NCBI GenBank assembly: GCA_025267735.1
Contig: CM046307.1
Span: 50,511,395 to 50,575,394 of the forward strand
DNA: 64,000 nt
Direction of reading: 5' to 3'
Origin: Mactra quadrangularis
Taxonomy: Eukaryota > Mollusca > Bivalvia > Venerida > Mactridae
Part shown: piece by piece, positions 35,041 to 45,574 of the stretch
Numbering within the stretch: the first letter of the stretch is position 1
How the letters are laid out: each line of letters opens with the position of its first letter
Program-made: the position numbers and the translations under genes
The notes under the pieces: generated by a model
Told to the model about the DNA's origin: nothing
Seen by the model: only the letters and a program-made list of their open reading frames with translations
Database searches by the model: none

Positions 35041-35436
35041 CGCAAAACAATCCTTAACTCGTCTATAGAAGAGTACTATAGTCGCCAAACGTTTCTCAGA
35101 CATCCATTTCCTAACCCTCATAGACCCCGATTTCTATCTTCGATTTGGTTTCAATGGTGCTTTCTTTGTTTAAGTTGACTCGTCTTCAAACTATGCAATT
35201 TTGTTGGAAATTAACTAAAAATAGTTGTTAATCAATTGCAAATGATTAAAATAATATTTTGTAGTCTTTGCGGAGATTTGCAAGACTGACTAATGAAGGT
35301 AATGGTCTGTGTCTAGCCTTTATAAGTCAACCATGGGTTGAAGGTGAAGGTCGTCTGAGACCATACACACTTTATTTGCTCTGATGTTTTTGGATATTTA
35401 TTCAAGTTAACAACAGAGTTTTGTGAATATTTTTGG

Positions 35437-38400
35437 ATGTGCATGCTCATGAACACTTCAGCTAAGTGCATCTTTAATTATATTTTTATTTTTTCAATCA
35501 TGGGTTTAGTTATTCTTAAAAACAATATTCAAAATTTTGATAATTTTTATCATCAAAAGTCACACCTTTTACCAAATTCATGTTGTTCATTGAAATATGA
35601 CCGTGACCAATTATTGGATTTAGGCTTAAATGTTTACAACAATCCTTGTTTATACAAAGTTGATACCGCTACTCTAAGTGTTATTAATTCACTCAAATTA
35701 GCTCCTTACCGGTCACAAAGAAAAAATAGATGTGTTGTGAAAAGTACAGTTAAAACCCCTCAGGGCATTAATAAAAACAACTTAATATACCCTAAAATAT
35801 GTAACACTGTAAGTCAGATTAGTGAAAATGTGAATTGCTTGACTTTAAACTGTAGATCCGCTGTAAATAAAGATTTTGTAATAGGTCAATATTTGAGGGA
35901 AGAAAGAATAGATTTTGTCTTACTAACAGAAACTTGGTTTTCAGATGATAAAAAACATTTAATCGATACCTCTGATTTAAACCAAAATGGGTACAGATTA
36001 ACAGTATCCAATAGACAAAATAAAGTCGGAGGGGGGATAGCTATAGCCAGTTGCATTGCAATTGATATTAATAAAATTAAGAGCGGGAGTACAAGGAGCT
36101 TTGAATATGGTATATGGAAATTAATTTTCAAGAATATTGCCCTTCACTGTATTGGAATTTACAGACCCCCAGCATTAGCCACTGTTTCTCAGTTTGTAGA
36201 AGACTTCAATCAATTTATTGAAGATTTAATTCCTAACTACTCTAACCTGTTAATTATGGGCGACTTCAATTTACATCTTGAAGATAGATCCACGGCTGTG
36301 TCTGAATTTCTTAATTGTATCCATTCCTTTGGTTTAGAACAGCATGTAAATTTTAAAACACATATTGGTGGTAACATGTTAGATCTTGTACTTACTGAAG
36401 CAGTAAATGGTATCCATGTTAAGAAATGTGATCAGGGACCTTTTTTATCAGATCATTGTGTAGTTAAGGTACTAATAAATGTTGAAAAAGAAAATATTGT
36501 GAGCAAATCTGTAAAATTCCGCAATTTTAAAAAAATCAACCATGAAAATTTTGCTTCTGATTTGAAAGATATTACTATTGAGTGTGAAGATGTTGACTCT
36601 TATGTAAATATTTTGGAGTCAAAGCTTCAAACTACTCTTGACAAACATGCTCCTTTAGTAGAAAAAATTAAAATTCAAAGAACTCCAAAACCATGGTTTA
36701 CTGATAATCTTGTCTTACTTAAAAGTTCAATGAGAAAACAAGAAAGATTATGGAGAAAATATGGAAAGCCTGAACAATTAGAAGCTTTCAAGGTTATGCG
36801 CAACCGTTATTATAATGAATTAAATGAAGAAAAGGTCAAATCACTAAGTCAAAAAGTTCTTGCTGCTAAAGGTGATACAAAACAATTGTATAAATTTGTT
36901 GCCGAAATGACTGGAGTAAGATCTGAGAATCCAATGCCGGAAGGCGATTCTGATCACTCCATAGCTGAAAATTTTGCTGATTATTTCTTAAATAAAATTT
37001 CAAAAATTAGGGAATCCTTGTCTCAATTTCCAACTTATTCACCGCAACAAAAGGATGTACCTAGTCTTGATCATTTTGATAATTTTACAATAGAAGAGGT
37101 CAGAGATCTTATAAGTGACTTGAATACCAAATCGTCTGAGTTAGATATATTGCCAACAAAAGTGCTAAAATGTTATCTAAAAGAATTATTACCTCTAATT
37201 ACTCATTTAATAAATATATCATTGAAACATGGTGTATTCCCTTCCAAGTGGAAAGAGGCAATTGTTAAGCCTCTTCTTAAGAAGGTGGGTCTGGATCTGG
37301 AATATGCTAATTATAGACCAGTTAGCAATTTGTCCTTCTTATCTAAGGTAATAGAAAAGGCTGCCTTAAATAGATTGAATACTCATGTTGATAAAAATAA
37401 TCTTCTTCCAAAAAATCAGTCTGCATATAGACGTTTTCACTCATGTGAGTCAGCCCTCCTTAGATTGGTTAATGATCTACTGTGTGGTATGGAGAAATTA
37501 GAGGTAACTGCATTAATAGCTATTGATCTGAGTGCTGCATTTGACACTGTTGATCATGATATTTTACTAGAAGTACTTAATAATCAATATGGACTACAGA
37601 ATAGTACACTCCGCTGGATTGATTCATATCTTCGCCCACGGGCATGTCGAGTCAACGTCAATACTAGTTCATCATCTGTACGTTCATTAGCTTGCAGTGT
37701 TCCACAAGGTAGTTGTTTAGGTCCGTGGCTGTATCTAACTTATGCAGGGACCTTATTTGATGTTATACCATCTGATATATCAGTGCATGGTTTTGCTGAT
37801 GACCACACTGCTAATAAAAGATTCTGTCCGAATAATCAGAATGAAGAAGCAAATGCCATTTCTGATCTTGAAGATTGTGCTCTAACAATAAATTCGTGGA
37901 TGAATGAAAATAAATTAAAAATGAACAACTCAAAGACAGAGTTCATAATGTTTGGAAGCAGAGCACAGTTGAAAAAATGCTTAACCCAGTCAATCAATAT
38001 TGCTGGTGAAACTGTAAAATCTGTGAAGACAATTCGCTATTTAGGGGCCTTTCTTGATGAAAACTTAAGCTTTAAAGATCACATCAAATCAAAAAGTAGA
38101 ACTGCTATGTTCAACTATTTACGTATCAAAAGTATTAGAAAATATTTGGACAAAGAAGCAACAGAAACACTAGTCCTATCTTTGGTCATGTCCCACATTG
38201 ATTACTGTAATCTAATCTTGTATGGAATATCAAAATGTGATCTTAACAAAATGCAGCGAATTCAAAACATGTGTGCCAAACTGGTATTAAGGCTAAAAAA
38301 ATCAGACAGTTCAAAGGATGCTTTGTACTCACTGCACTGGTTACCAATCAAAGCAAGAATCAACTTTAAAATATGTACTTTCATGTACAACTGTTTTTCT

Positions 38401-38661
38401 GGAACTGCACCTGCATACCTGACTGAAATTCTTCAAAAGCCTGTACAAAGCAGATCTGGTCTTAGATCTGCAAAATCCAAAGACCTCAATTATTTGATAC
38501 CAATAAATAAGAAAAAAACATTCAGTGACAGAAGCTTCAGTACAGTTGGTCCCATGCTATGGAATAAGCTACCAGATGATATCAAATTATCACCTACTTT
38601 GGATGTATTCAAAAAACGATTGAAAACTCATTATTTCTCTACTTTCTATGATCTATTCTAA
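35437..38661 (+). CDS. LINE ORF2: AP endonuclease plus reverse transcriptase
   Basis: An uninterrupted 1074-codon ORF of a CR1/Jockey-type LINE. Its protein nicks target DNA and reverse-transcribes the element RNA at the nick. The N-terminal endonuclease domain (about residues 130-350) shows LTLNCRS, TETWF, GIYRPP, MGDFNLH and LSDHC, the usual catalytic and binding residues. The reverse transcriptase (about residues 600-870) shows KPLLKK, NYRPVSNLSFLSKVIEK, AIDLSAAFDTVDHDIL, VPQGSCLGP, the catalytic FADD box near residue 786 and TIRYLGAFLD. The C-terminal part has the HWLPIKARINFKI and LWNKLPDDIK blocks typical of CR1-like proteins. The first 130 residues show no domain, and the true start may be a later Met. 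No stop or frameshift breaks the frame, which suggests recent insertion. Confidence 0.95.
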   Translation: MCMLMNTSAKCIFNYIFIFSIMGLVILKNNIQNFDNFYHQKSHLLPNSCCSLKYDRDQLLDLGLNVYNNPCLYKVDTATLSVINSLKLAPYRSQRKNRCVVKSTVKTPQGINKNNLIYPKICNTVSQISENVNCLTLNCRSAVNKDFVIGQYLREERIDFVLLTETWFSDDKKHLIDTSDLNQNGYRLTVSNRQNKVGGGIAIASCIAIDINKIKSGSTRSFEYGIWKLIFKNIALHCIGIYRPPALATVSQFVEDFNQFIEDLIPNYSNLLIMGDFNLHLEDRSTAVSEFLNCIHSFGLEQHVNFKTHIGGNMLDLVLTEAVNGIHVKKCDQGPFLSDHCVVKVLINVEKENIVSKSVKFRNFKKINHENFASDLKDITIECEDVDSYVNILESKLQTTLDKHAPLVEKIKIQRTPKPWFTDNLVLLKSSMRKQERLWRKYGKPEQLEAFKVMRNRYYNELNEEKVKSLSQKVLAAKGDTKQLYKFVAEMTGVRSENPMPEGDSDHSIAENFADYFLNKISKIRESLSQFPTYSPQQKDVPSLDHFDNFTIEEVRDLISDLNTKSSELDILPTKVLKCYLKELLPLITHLINISLKHGVFPSKWKEAIVKPLLKKVGLDLEYANYRPVSNLSFLSKVIEKAALNRLNTHVDKNNLLPKNQSAYRRFHSCESALLRLVNDLLCGMEKLEVTALIAIDLSAAFDTVDHDILLEVLNNQYGLQNSTLRWIDSYLRPRACRVNVNTSSSSVRSLACSVPQGSCLGPWLYLTYAGTLFDVIPSDISVHGFADDHTANKRFCPNNQNEEANAISDLEDCALTINSWMNENKLKMNNSKTEFIMFGSRAQLKKCLTQSINIAGETVKSVKTIRYLGAFLDENLSFKDHIKSKSRTAMFNYLRIKSIRKYLDKEATETLVLSLVMSHIDYCNLILYGISKCDLNKMQRIQNMCAKLVLRLKKSDSSKDALYSLHWLPIKARINFKICTFMYNCFSGTAPAYLTEILQKPVQSRSGLRSAKSKDLNYLIPINKKKTFSDRSFSTVGPMLWNKLPDDIKLSPTLDVFKKRLKTHYFSTFYDLF

Positions 38662-38816
38662 AACTGACATGGCTTGCTAATGCCTCACCTTACAATTACG
38701 GTAAACATACTAAGTGATTGAGTGAGTGCATTGTGACATGGGAATGAGGATTGCCTCGCTCTCGGTCATTTAATACCTTGTTTCATTATGACTGCAATGA
38801 CAACCTAAATAAATTG

Positions 38817-38990
38817 TCCCTTTAAAGGTGATGTTTCGACACCTTTGGGGATGTATTAAGGGCCCTTTAAAGGTGATGTTTCGACACCTTTGGGGAATTG
38901 TCTGGTTAACAGTGGCATTATGTTACAGTGTTCAGGACATGTCCGGTTAACAGTAGCATTATGTTATACTGTTCAGGACACCAATTTTCA
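38817..38990 (+). repeat. Two tandem duplications in the LINE 3' UTR
   Basis: A block containing CCCTTTAAAGGTGATGTTTC is present twice (period about 54 bp). A block containing GGTTAACAGTGGCATTATGT then follows twice (period about 40 bp). Confidence 0.85.
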
Positions 38991-39555
38991 ATGTAAAATA
39001 AATAGAAATAAATAAGAAATTAGTGATAAAAATGTAAACTTAGGTGGAATCATGAACTGTGAAGGATGTATGTCCAAAAATATGAATTATAAAGGCTTTT
39101 TATTTATTTGTGTTATTGTATATACATATGTTTTTATGGTGGAGGGTTTTTACTTACATGTATTTATTATTATTTTCTTTATAACATTTTTGTACAACGC
39201 CATTGAATATGTAACATAGAAATAGGCGTTTAATCAAATGAAAAAGTTTAAAGTTTAAACCATGAAACAAATGCATCACTTGGGCCGTGCAAATTCGCTT
39301 ATTCTGTACACATCGTTGTTTCATAATGATGTCATTGTACCAAAATACGATGGCGACTCGACAGTATCACGGGGACTTCACGTAGTCGTGATGACTTCCT
39401 AAGACAATCGTGCGTCTTTCCCCCCCCCCTTCCTATTGCCTTCTTGAGGCAAAACAATGCAAGATGGCACTGATGATCACACGAAGTAAAAACGAAGACT
39501 ACACGATTCGACAAGATGGCTTTACGACGGCATTCAGTGCACAAAATTGACGTAC

Positions 39556-39940
39556 GTATGTTGAACCTCATTTTTTACAACCCGTGTTTTTCACAACTTG
39601 TGAAAAACGCGTACGTATTTTTCACAACTTGTGTGAAAAACACGTTAGCATGCAAATTTCATACGAGCATAGAAACGCATTTTTCACAACATCAAATCTG
39701 GCGAAAAGAATGTTTGAAAAATTTGAGTTTTTTGGTACTAACGCATTTTTCACACATGTAAATTTTTAGTTGCCAGCTGTAAGTAAGTAAGTGAGTTATT
39801 TATTTTCGTGACATGTGTTATGACAATATTACAAACATGAAAACAACATGAAGAGTATTTACAGATAAACACCCGACCCAATGGGTGTAAAAACCACAGC
39901 CTTTAAAAAGACAAATTTTGTGAAAAATGAGGTTCAAAGT
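39556..39940. mobile_element. Foldback element 1 (GTTGAACCTCATTTTT ends)
   Basis: The left end is GTTGAACCTCATTTTT followed by CACAACCCGTG-type sequence, and the right end is GTGAAAAATGAGGTTCAA inverted. The interior repeats TTTTTCACAA and GTGAAAAACGCG in both orientations. Several small open frames inside are by-products. Confidence 0.6.
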
Positions 39941-39989
39941 TTGTTACAACCTGTTTTGTAATAAAAACCCGAATTGTAAAAACTATTAC

Positions 39990-40490
39990 AAAGAACAGAA
40001 CAGAACAGAACATTAGTTTATTCAAGAAACGTGTACATAGTACATAGTTTTGATTATAAATATAATCTACATTGTCACGGGAATGGATCCCTAAATGAGG
40101 CAATAAACATTTACAAACATATATAAACAGTTATATCAATATTTGGAACGAATAGGAAAATATATAAGAATATATACATGATAATTAACCTAGCAGACAT
40201 GTATATAAGGCATTAAACATTTACAAACATACATAATCAGTTGTACATGTATCACTATTTGGAAAAAATAGGAACATATATTAAAAAAGAAATGCAACCT
40301 GGAGGATATGTATATGGTACAATCAACATTTACAAACATATATTAACAGTTATATCATTATTTGGAAAATATATAAGAATACATGCATGTAAATGTAGCC
40401 TGGAGGATATGTACATGATACAATCAACATTTACAAACATATATAAACAGTTATATCATTATTTGGAAAATACAAAACAGGTTATAACAA
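39990..40490 (-). mobile_element. Truncated LINE 3' end with about 110-bp tandem units
   Basis: Read on the minus strand this ends in TTGAATAAACTAATGTTCTG repeats, a LINE-like 3' terminus. The UTR holds four units of about 100-110 bp sharing AACATTTACAAACATATAT (starts near 40105, 40215, 40323 and 40425). It interrupts the foldback cluster. Confidence 0.55.
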
Positions 40491-40689
40491 ACATACAAAC
40501 GCGTTTTGTAATAAAAACCCGAAATGTAATGAAATGGCTAGTTGTATTAATTTTATTATAAAATATAGTACAATACATTTTATTGGTAAAGAAAGAAAAT
40601 AATGTTTAACAAGCAAACATAAATGTTCAAATAGACAAATTACTTTTCGCAATGTTAATTTGAAGATTTCTACAGAAAAACAAGTTGTC

Positions 40690-40866
40690 ATATTTTATTG
40701 CAAAAAGAGTTATTACAAAAGTGGTTGAACTTACCAACCGCTTTATTATAAACTTTTGTTACAATTAGGGGTTTTATCACAAAACGGGTTTTAACAAAAG
40801 TTGAAAAAAAACACGAGCGTAATTTTACAGGTTGTGAAAAACACGTTTGTGAAAAATGAGGTTTAA
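40690..40866. mobile_element. Foldback element end, oriented leftward
   Basis: Repeats of GTTATTACAAAAG and GTGAAAAACACG lead into the terminus GTGAAAAATGAGGTTTAA. It directly abuts the next element head to head. Confidence 0.5.
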
Positions 40867-40942
40867 TGTTGAACCTCATTTTTCACAGAACGCGTTTTTC
40901 ACAACCTGTGAAAAACATGGTTATGAAAAACGAGGTTCAACA
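40867..40942. mobile_element. 76-bp palindromic foldback element
   Basis: GTTGAACCTCATTTTTCACA at the left is mirrored by GAAAAACGAGGTTCAAC at the right. This is the smallest complete member of the family in this cluster. Confidence 0.65.
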
Positions 40943-41330
40943 TGTCAAACTTGTTCAATTCTGGAATCTATCGCCCGCCTCGAGGTTTTATCAGCACACT
41001 TTCACAGCAATTTTGTTACTATTCATACAACATATGAATTCCAGTATTGAGCGACGGTAAAAAAATCTGACAATGAAATCTGTACCTCTGAAATTGACCA
41101 CTGTGTTACAATTCACAAAATATAACTCACATATTTGCATAAATAAAACTACAATGACCTTTACTTTTACATATCAATTACATAAGCTATAATCATATTC
41201 ATTTAAGTTTAATATGCATGCATCTTCCAAACATGTAAACTTTTTTTACCAACGGTATATCTTACCAAAACATGAAATACTGTAGAATCTTCATGTTGCC
41301 ATCTAATAAATAATAAATAAATATAAGTGT

Positions 41331-41815
41331 CAGGGCGGATAATGGGTTATGTGCTTCATGCCCCAAGAGTCGCTAGTTTGAATCCCTCTCCTCCACTTAA
41401 ACGACTAAGGCTTGATAGAAAGTGCTATAAACATAAATGTTACCATGGATATTCGCGCTGTTACAAGGGAGCGTAACGTAGGATGCTGGGACATAAGTGT
41501 TCTTAGAAGCATTAGAATAATAACTCTGGGCAATGAAAATGTTGCTAAGTGTGCTTTAGCAGCTGCTATGGACCTCAGGGCGGTTGCTTTGGATGTGAAA
41601 CTTGTTAATACGGAAATTATAACAGTTCCATGGGCATGTGTGCTTACTATGTTCCTTGAGATGACTTCTCTATGTGCTAAAGTGGTTGCTTGAACGTAAA
41701 GATGGTTAAATAAAGCACAACTCTGGCTGGTTGAAGACCTTAGAGTGGTTGCGACATCGTGCGTCCTCGTGCGACGTTAACCATCTAAATAAAGTATTTG
41801 AATAAAAACTGAAAC
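41331..41815 (+). repeat. Possible retroposon: tRNA-like head and terminal AATAAA
   Basis: A B-box-like GCTAGTTTGAATCCCTC lies near 41370, and the segment ends with ATCTAAATAAAGTATTTG near 41806. A 93-codon frame (41412-41693) lies between with no recognised domain. Either a SINE or a non-coding transcript relic; undecided. Confidence 0.25.
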
Positions 41816-41919
41816 ATTAATTTTGTTTATCATAATATACTTTAAATATAATATGATATTGACCCATGTTGTGCAAATTGCGTTGGGACTAAAAATAAAA
41901 AAATATGTCTAACGTAATT

Positions 41920-42062
41920 TTCACATTGCTCATTTGTGAAAAACGCGTACGCAATTTTCACCACTTGTAAAAATTACTAACGTGTTTTTCACAAGTTGTG
42001 AAAATTGCGTACGCGTTTTGTGAAAAACACGGGTTGTGAAAAATGAGGTTCAACATTCGTAT
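41920..42062. mobile_element. Right terminal repeat of the foldback cluster
   Basis: About 140 bp ends GTGAAAAATGAGGTTCAACA. It is the inverse of the left end of the cluster at 39556, including the GCGTACGCAATTTTCACAA motif. Confidence 0.65.
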
Positions 42063-42742
42063 TTAACACGAAAACGAACCTTAGCAATGTCTTCCGTCTT
42101 TTTTGGCATGCTAAAATTTGCGACCGCTCACTTAGTTGCCGCCAGAGTCTGAAATATTTAGCCAGGGGTCATACGGTGGCAAAAGATGCCCTCTAAAATG
42201 GCCCGATGTTATAAAGATCTACTCCAATTTAAGCATTTCTATATTGTATGTTAATCCAGTACTTATATCAGAACAGTGTGACGCCTGTATTAATAATATG
42301 TACCCGGAAGAATAGCTTTTACAAAATGTTTTATCTGTCCCTTTATTTACATTGCTTTATAAACTTTTTACATGTACCAAGGTATGTACATGTAACTTGT
42401 AAAGTAATGAAATATGCGTAATTTATAATTGTGCAAACTTGGTATTCTGAAACAAAGAGGTTTACATGCATGTAGATCCAAGTTTCATTATGTCGTCATC
42501 ACAACGGATATCCGGTCCTTGACTGTATTAGTTAGGTCTAGATTTAAAAAATGTTGTTTTTATTAAGATAATTAAAGTATAATTATATGCATTATTGGCT
42601 TGTCATATATTTTTTAATCAATTTCATGTTTTTTCTCTAAAATGGTAAAGACGTGAGAATAATGAGTGGTAAATTGACAGCATGCACTTTGTTTAATGTG
42701 CCAAAGTCTTTTAAGGCATAAAATTGTGTATGCTTTCTTTTT

Positions 42743-42912
42743 TGTCCTGTTTAACGCCACAGCAACACAATGTATCGGTTATATAACGACGATCAGTCAA
42801 ATTAATTTTATGACCAAGCTCCACGAAAATATCCGCATGCACCATCTAGGAATCGAACTTAAGACCGCTCGATCTGTAGACTTGTGTGCTGCAGACTGAG
42901 CTTGCCGGGAGG
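42743..42912 (-). mobile_element. SINE family A with internal deletion
   Basis: The reverse copy joins the 3' end (GTTTAACGCCACAGCAACAC) directly to the head part (TGACCAAGCTCCACGAAA, GGAATCGAACTTAAGACC). Confidence 0.7.
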
Positions 42913-42996
42913 CTGCTCAACCTTTTTTAAGGTCTTTCTTTATGTGAACTTTCTTAACCACAAGTCTTAAAGTAATTCATTGTTCTTTTTTACTAG

Positions 42997-43127
42997 AGAC
43001 TAACATAAAAACCTTAAAATGCAGAATATGTCCGTTCGTCAATTACAATGCACGCAGATATTCTACATTCAGAAAACTACATGATACTTGTGTCGCTTTG
43101 TCAGACTATTTCGCAGTCAATCGAGTG
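42997..43127 (+). CDS. Orphan candidate exon with Cys/His pattern
   Basis: A strong acceptor (TGTTCTTTTTTACTAG) and a strong donor (GTAAGT) bracket 131 bases with one open frame (phase 1 in, phase 0 out). The frame encodes TNIKTLKCRICPFVNYN through HDTCVALSDYFAVNRV, with a C-x2-C...H-x2-C arrangement. I know no family with this sequence. It could instead be a 5' untranslated exon of the STRA6-like gene downstream, since it is on the same strand, or a chance pair of splice signals. Confidence 0.3.
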
Positions 43128-43234
43128 GTAAGTTGATTTACTTTCTGTACATTCTACCTAGACTGGCCTAGGTCCCTTTGTCATAAGCAATTGAGCAGTA
43201 CTAATCACAAACATGTACCAACCGCCCTACTTGA

Positions 43235-43530
43235 TATACTGAAGCAGTTGGTAGAGCGCCGGGATTTGGATACTTGTGCCCGAGGGGGTGCGAGTTCGAA
43301 TCCCACCCGGGGAGGTTAAACCCTTCCATGGAAATTTGACAATAATGTCGATTTTCCTCCATTGATTAGATAATATGGAGAAGTTTCCGGCCTTGTGGAA
43401 GGGTAGGTGAGTACTAGTTATAGACAATGGTCCAGGAAAGCTAGGTTAGGTGCGCTGGACGCCGTGAAATGACCTAAATTGTGTTGATACGGCGTTAACT
43501 CCAATAAATAAAATAAAATAAATAAGATAC
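43235..43530 (+). mobile_element. SINE family C, full length
   Basis: The tRNA-like head has AGCAGTTGGTAGAGCGCCG and GCGAGTTCGAATCCCACC. The body has TTTGACAATAATGTCGATTT and GGCCTTGTGGAAGGGTAGGT. The 3' end is ATACGGCGTTAACTCCAATA plus AAATA repeats. Confidence 0.85.
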
Positions 43531-44246
43531 ACTGAAAGACAGGATAGTTATCGAATTATCCTCATTGAAGTATACATACTTGTGCAGGCGGATAGCTGCC
43601 TTATAGTTTAATTTATTACAATACGAGTACAATTTGTTTTGAAAAACGGTCGGTTTGTAAAACGCATGTAACCTGACGTATGCTATTTATAAAGTATAAA
43701 ATCTATGCGGGTCAATAAGCGTATTCAATGATACGCATACCCTGTTTGCATACGTTTTAACATGTAAATAAACAAGTTATCTTCGAAAATGTATTTTCTG
43801 AAATCAAAGAATTGAGGTCAGATTTGCATTTGACTAAGGGGCGAGCATTTGTTCTGTGGAGTATTTGACGAGGTATGTCTTAACTATAATTGTTTTGTTT
43901 TTTTTGGGGGGGTAGAGTTCTGCATAATGTTTAAGTGGTTTTATGTTTTGTTATTAATGTAAATTGATCCTTGCGTACTGTAAATAAAGGTCTATTCTAG
44001 ACTATTTAAGTTTGTAAACAAATGCTTCCCCCCCCCGTTTATTTTGAATTGTAACTTCATTTTAACTGAATGCCAGCATGTTTTGTTATTTAAACTTATT
44101 ACATGGATTTGAAAATTTTATGATTACTTCATGCATATATTTTTCATTAACGAAGTTTAACGTGGCACTTTAATGATGAATTTTTCCAAGCATACAAAGG
44201 CTCGGTTAACTCGCAAATGTTTTGCTGGAAAATTCTTTTTTTACTG
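43531..44246. other. No gene seen
   Basis: AT-rich with short homopolymer tracts (poly-T/G near 43900, poly-C near 44030). No exon supported. Confidence 0.45.
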
Positions 44247-44485
44247 GGTTTAACGCCGTGTCAACACAATTGTGAGGTTATTTAACGGCGTCCAGCGCAC
44301 CTAACCTAGCTTTCCTGGACCCTTGTCTATCACCGGTAGTAACCTGCCCTTCCGCAAAGCCGGCAACTTCTCCATATCATCTAATCAATGGGGGAAAATT
44401 GACATTATTGTCAAATTTTCATGGAATGGTTTAAGCTCTCCGGGTGGGATTCGTACCCGTGCTCCCTTCGGGACACGTGATTGCT
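44247..44485 (-). mobile_element. SINE family C
   Basis: The reverse copy has GGTTTAACGCCGTGTCAACA, GTCCAGCGCACCTAACCTAG and GACATTATTGTCAAATTTTC. The head end (GGGTGGGATTCGTACCCGTG) is truncated. Confidence 0.8.
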
Positions 44486-45346
44486 GGACAAATTCATTTA
44501 AGCCATTTGTCACTTTGGATGCACAGCTGCTGTGATTTTGACTTTTGTCCAATGAAGATTGTTCAAACAAAACGTCAACTTTTTCGTAGTTTTGTCATAA
44601 CTTTTAGGTAATTGTTTCATTTACTTTGAATCAAGTTTTGTGGAGTATTTTACAAGTTTTTAAAATGACCTTAGTGAACCTAATCGAATACTGCCATAGT
44701 TTGCCCTGTATTAATGTTCAAAAACAGCATTATGCTCTAATAATTAGAATAGCTCTTGAATTAATTTCGCCGTAGAACACACTGTTTAACGAATAAAGGT
44801 ATTCAACAAATACATTATAAGGCATAAACCACTTGTGTACCTAAAACAATTTGACTATAAACATGATAGGTTATGTGAAAACAATTGTTTGGGAGTAATT
44901 GTAAAACATTATGACAATTTAAAAGTTGAGTTTTTTAAACATGTTTTAATGACATTCAACGTATACAATTTACACTTAACACATGCAATATTTATAAAGT
45001 TGTTGAATGTCAGATTGGACTGTTTAACTTAGTAAATTTATGATGACTATCCATTGTCTTATTCACTTATTGAGCTGCCAAGTCCATTTAAAGAACGTAA
45101 ATCCGCATTATATTAGTACAATCTGTTCGTTGATCGATACAATATTGAATCAAGAACTTGATAAGATCTAATAATACGACAACAGCACTCCAATGTTTAC
45201 CATATTCAATGCAAATGTTAAAATATGTACTAGCTTCGTGTTACATAAAACGCTGTGCAGAATGGATATCGGCCAAGCTAAAATATACTTGTATTTGACA
45301 GGTGAATAATAGAATTAATTATAAATTATTTTTCAAATAGAACATT

Positions 45347-45574
45347 GTGTCATATCGTTGGGTTAAATATCTAATATCTTTTTTTTTCGACCGTGTAGAT
45401 AACGAACATGTTAAACTGATAACAACCCGGAATATAACATTCCAACTAGTACGGGGGCCAGTGTCATATCGTTGGGTTAAATATCTAATATCTTTTTTTC
45501 GACCGTGTAGGTAACGAACATGTTAAATTGATAACAACCCGGAATATAACATTCCAACTAGTACGGGGGCCAGT
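45347..45574 (+). repeat. 114-bp tandem duplication
   Basis: Two head-to-tail copies start GTGTCATATCGTTGGGTTAA and end GTACGGGGGCCA. They differ mainly in the length of a poly-T tract and a few substitutions. Confidence 0.9.

Larger units (their letters stand above)
35041..39260 (+). mobile_element. CR1-like non-LTR retrotransposon
   Basis: A LINE with a single long endonuclease/reverse-transcriptase ORF (35437-38661). Its 3' UTR carries two local duplications (38817-38907 and 38911-38990) and ends near ATAGGCGTTTAATCAAATGA. The left boundary is uncertain; sequence from 35041 is taken as 5' UTR. No gag-like ORF1 is visible in front, so it is either 5'-truncated or a type without a recognisable ORF1. 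Confidence 0.85.

Noticed and set aside
41412..41693. 93-codon plus-strand frame
   Set aside because: No domain or splice support; flanked by a B-box-like sequence and an AATAAA-containing end, so probably repeat-derived.
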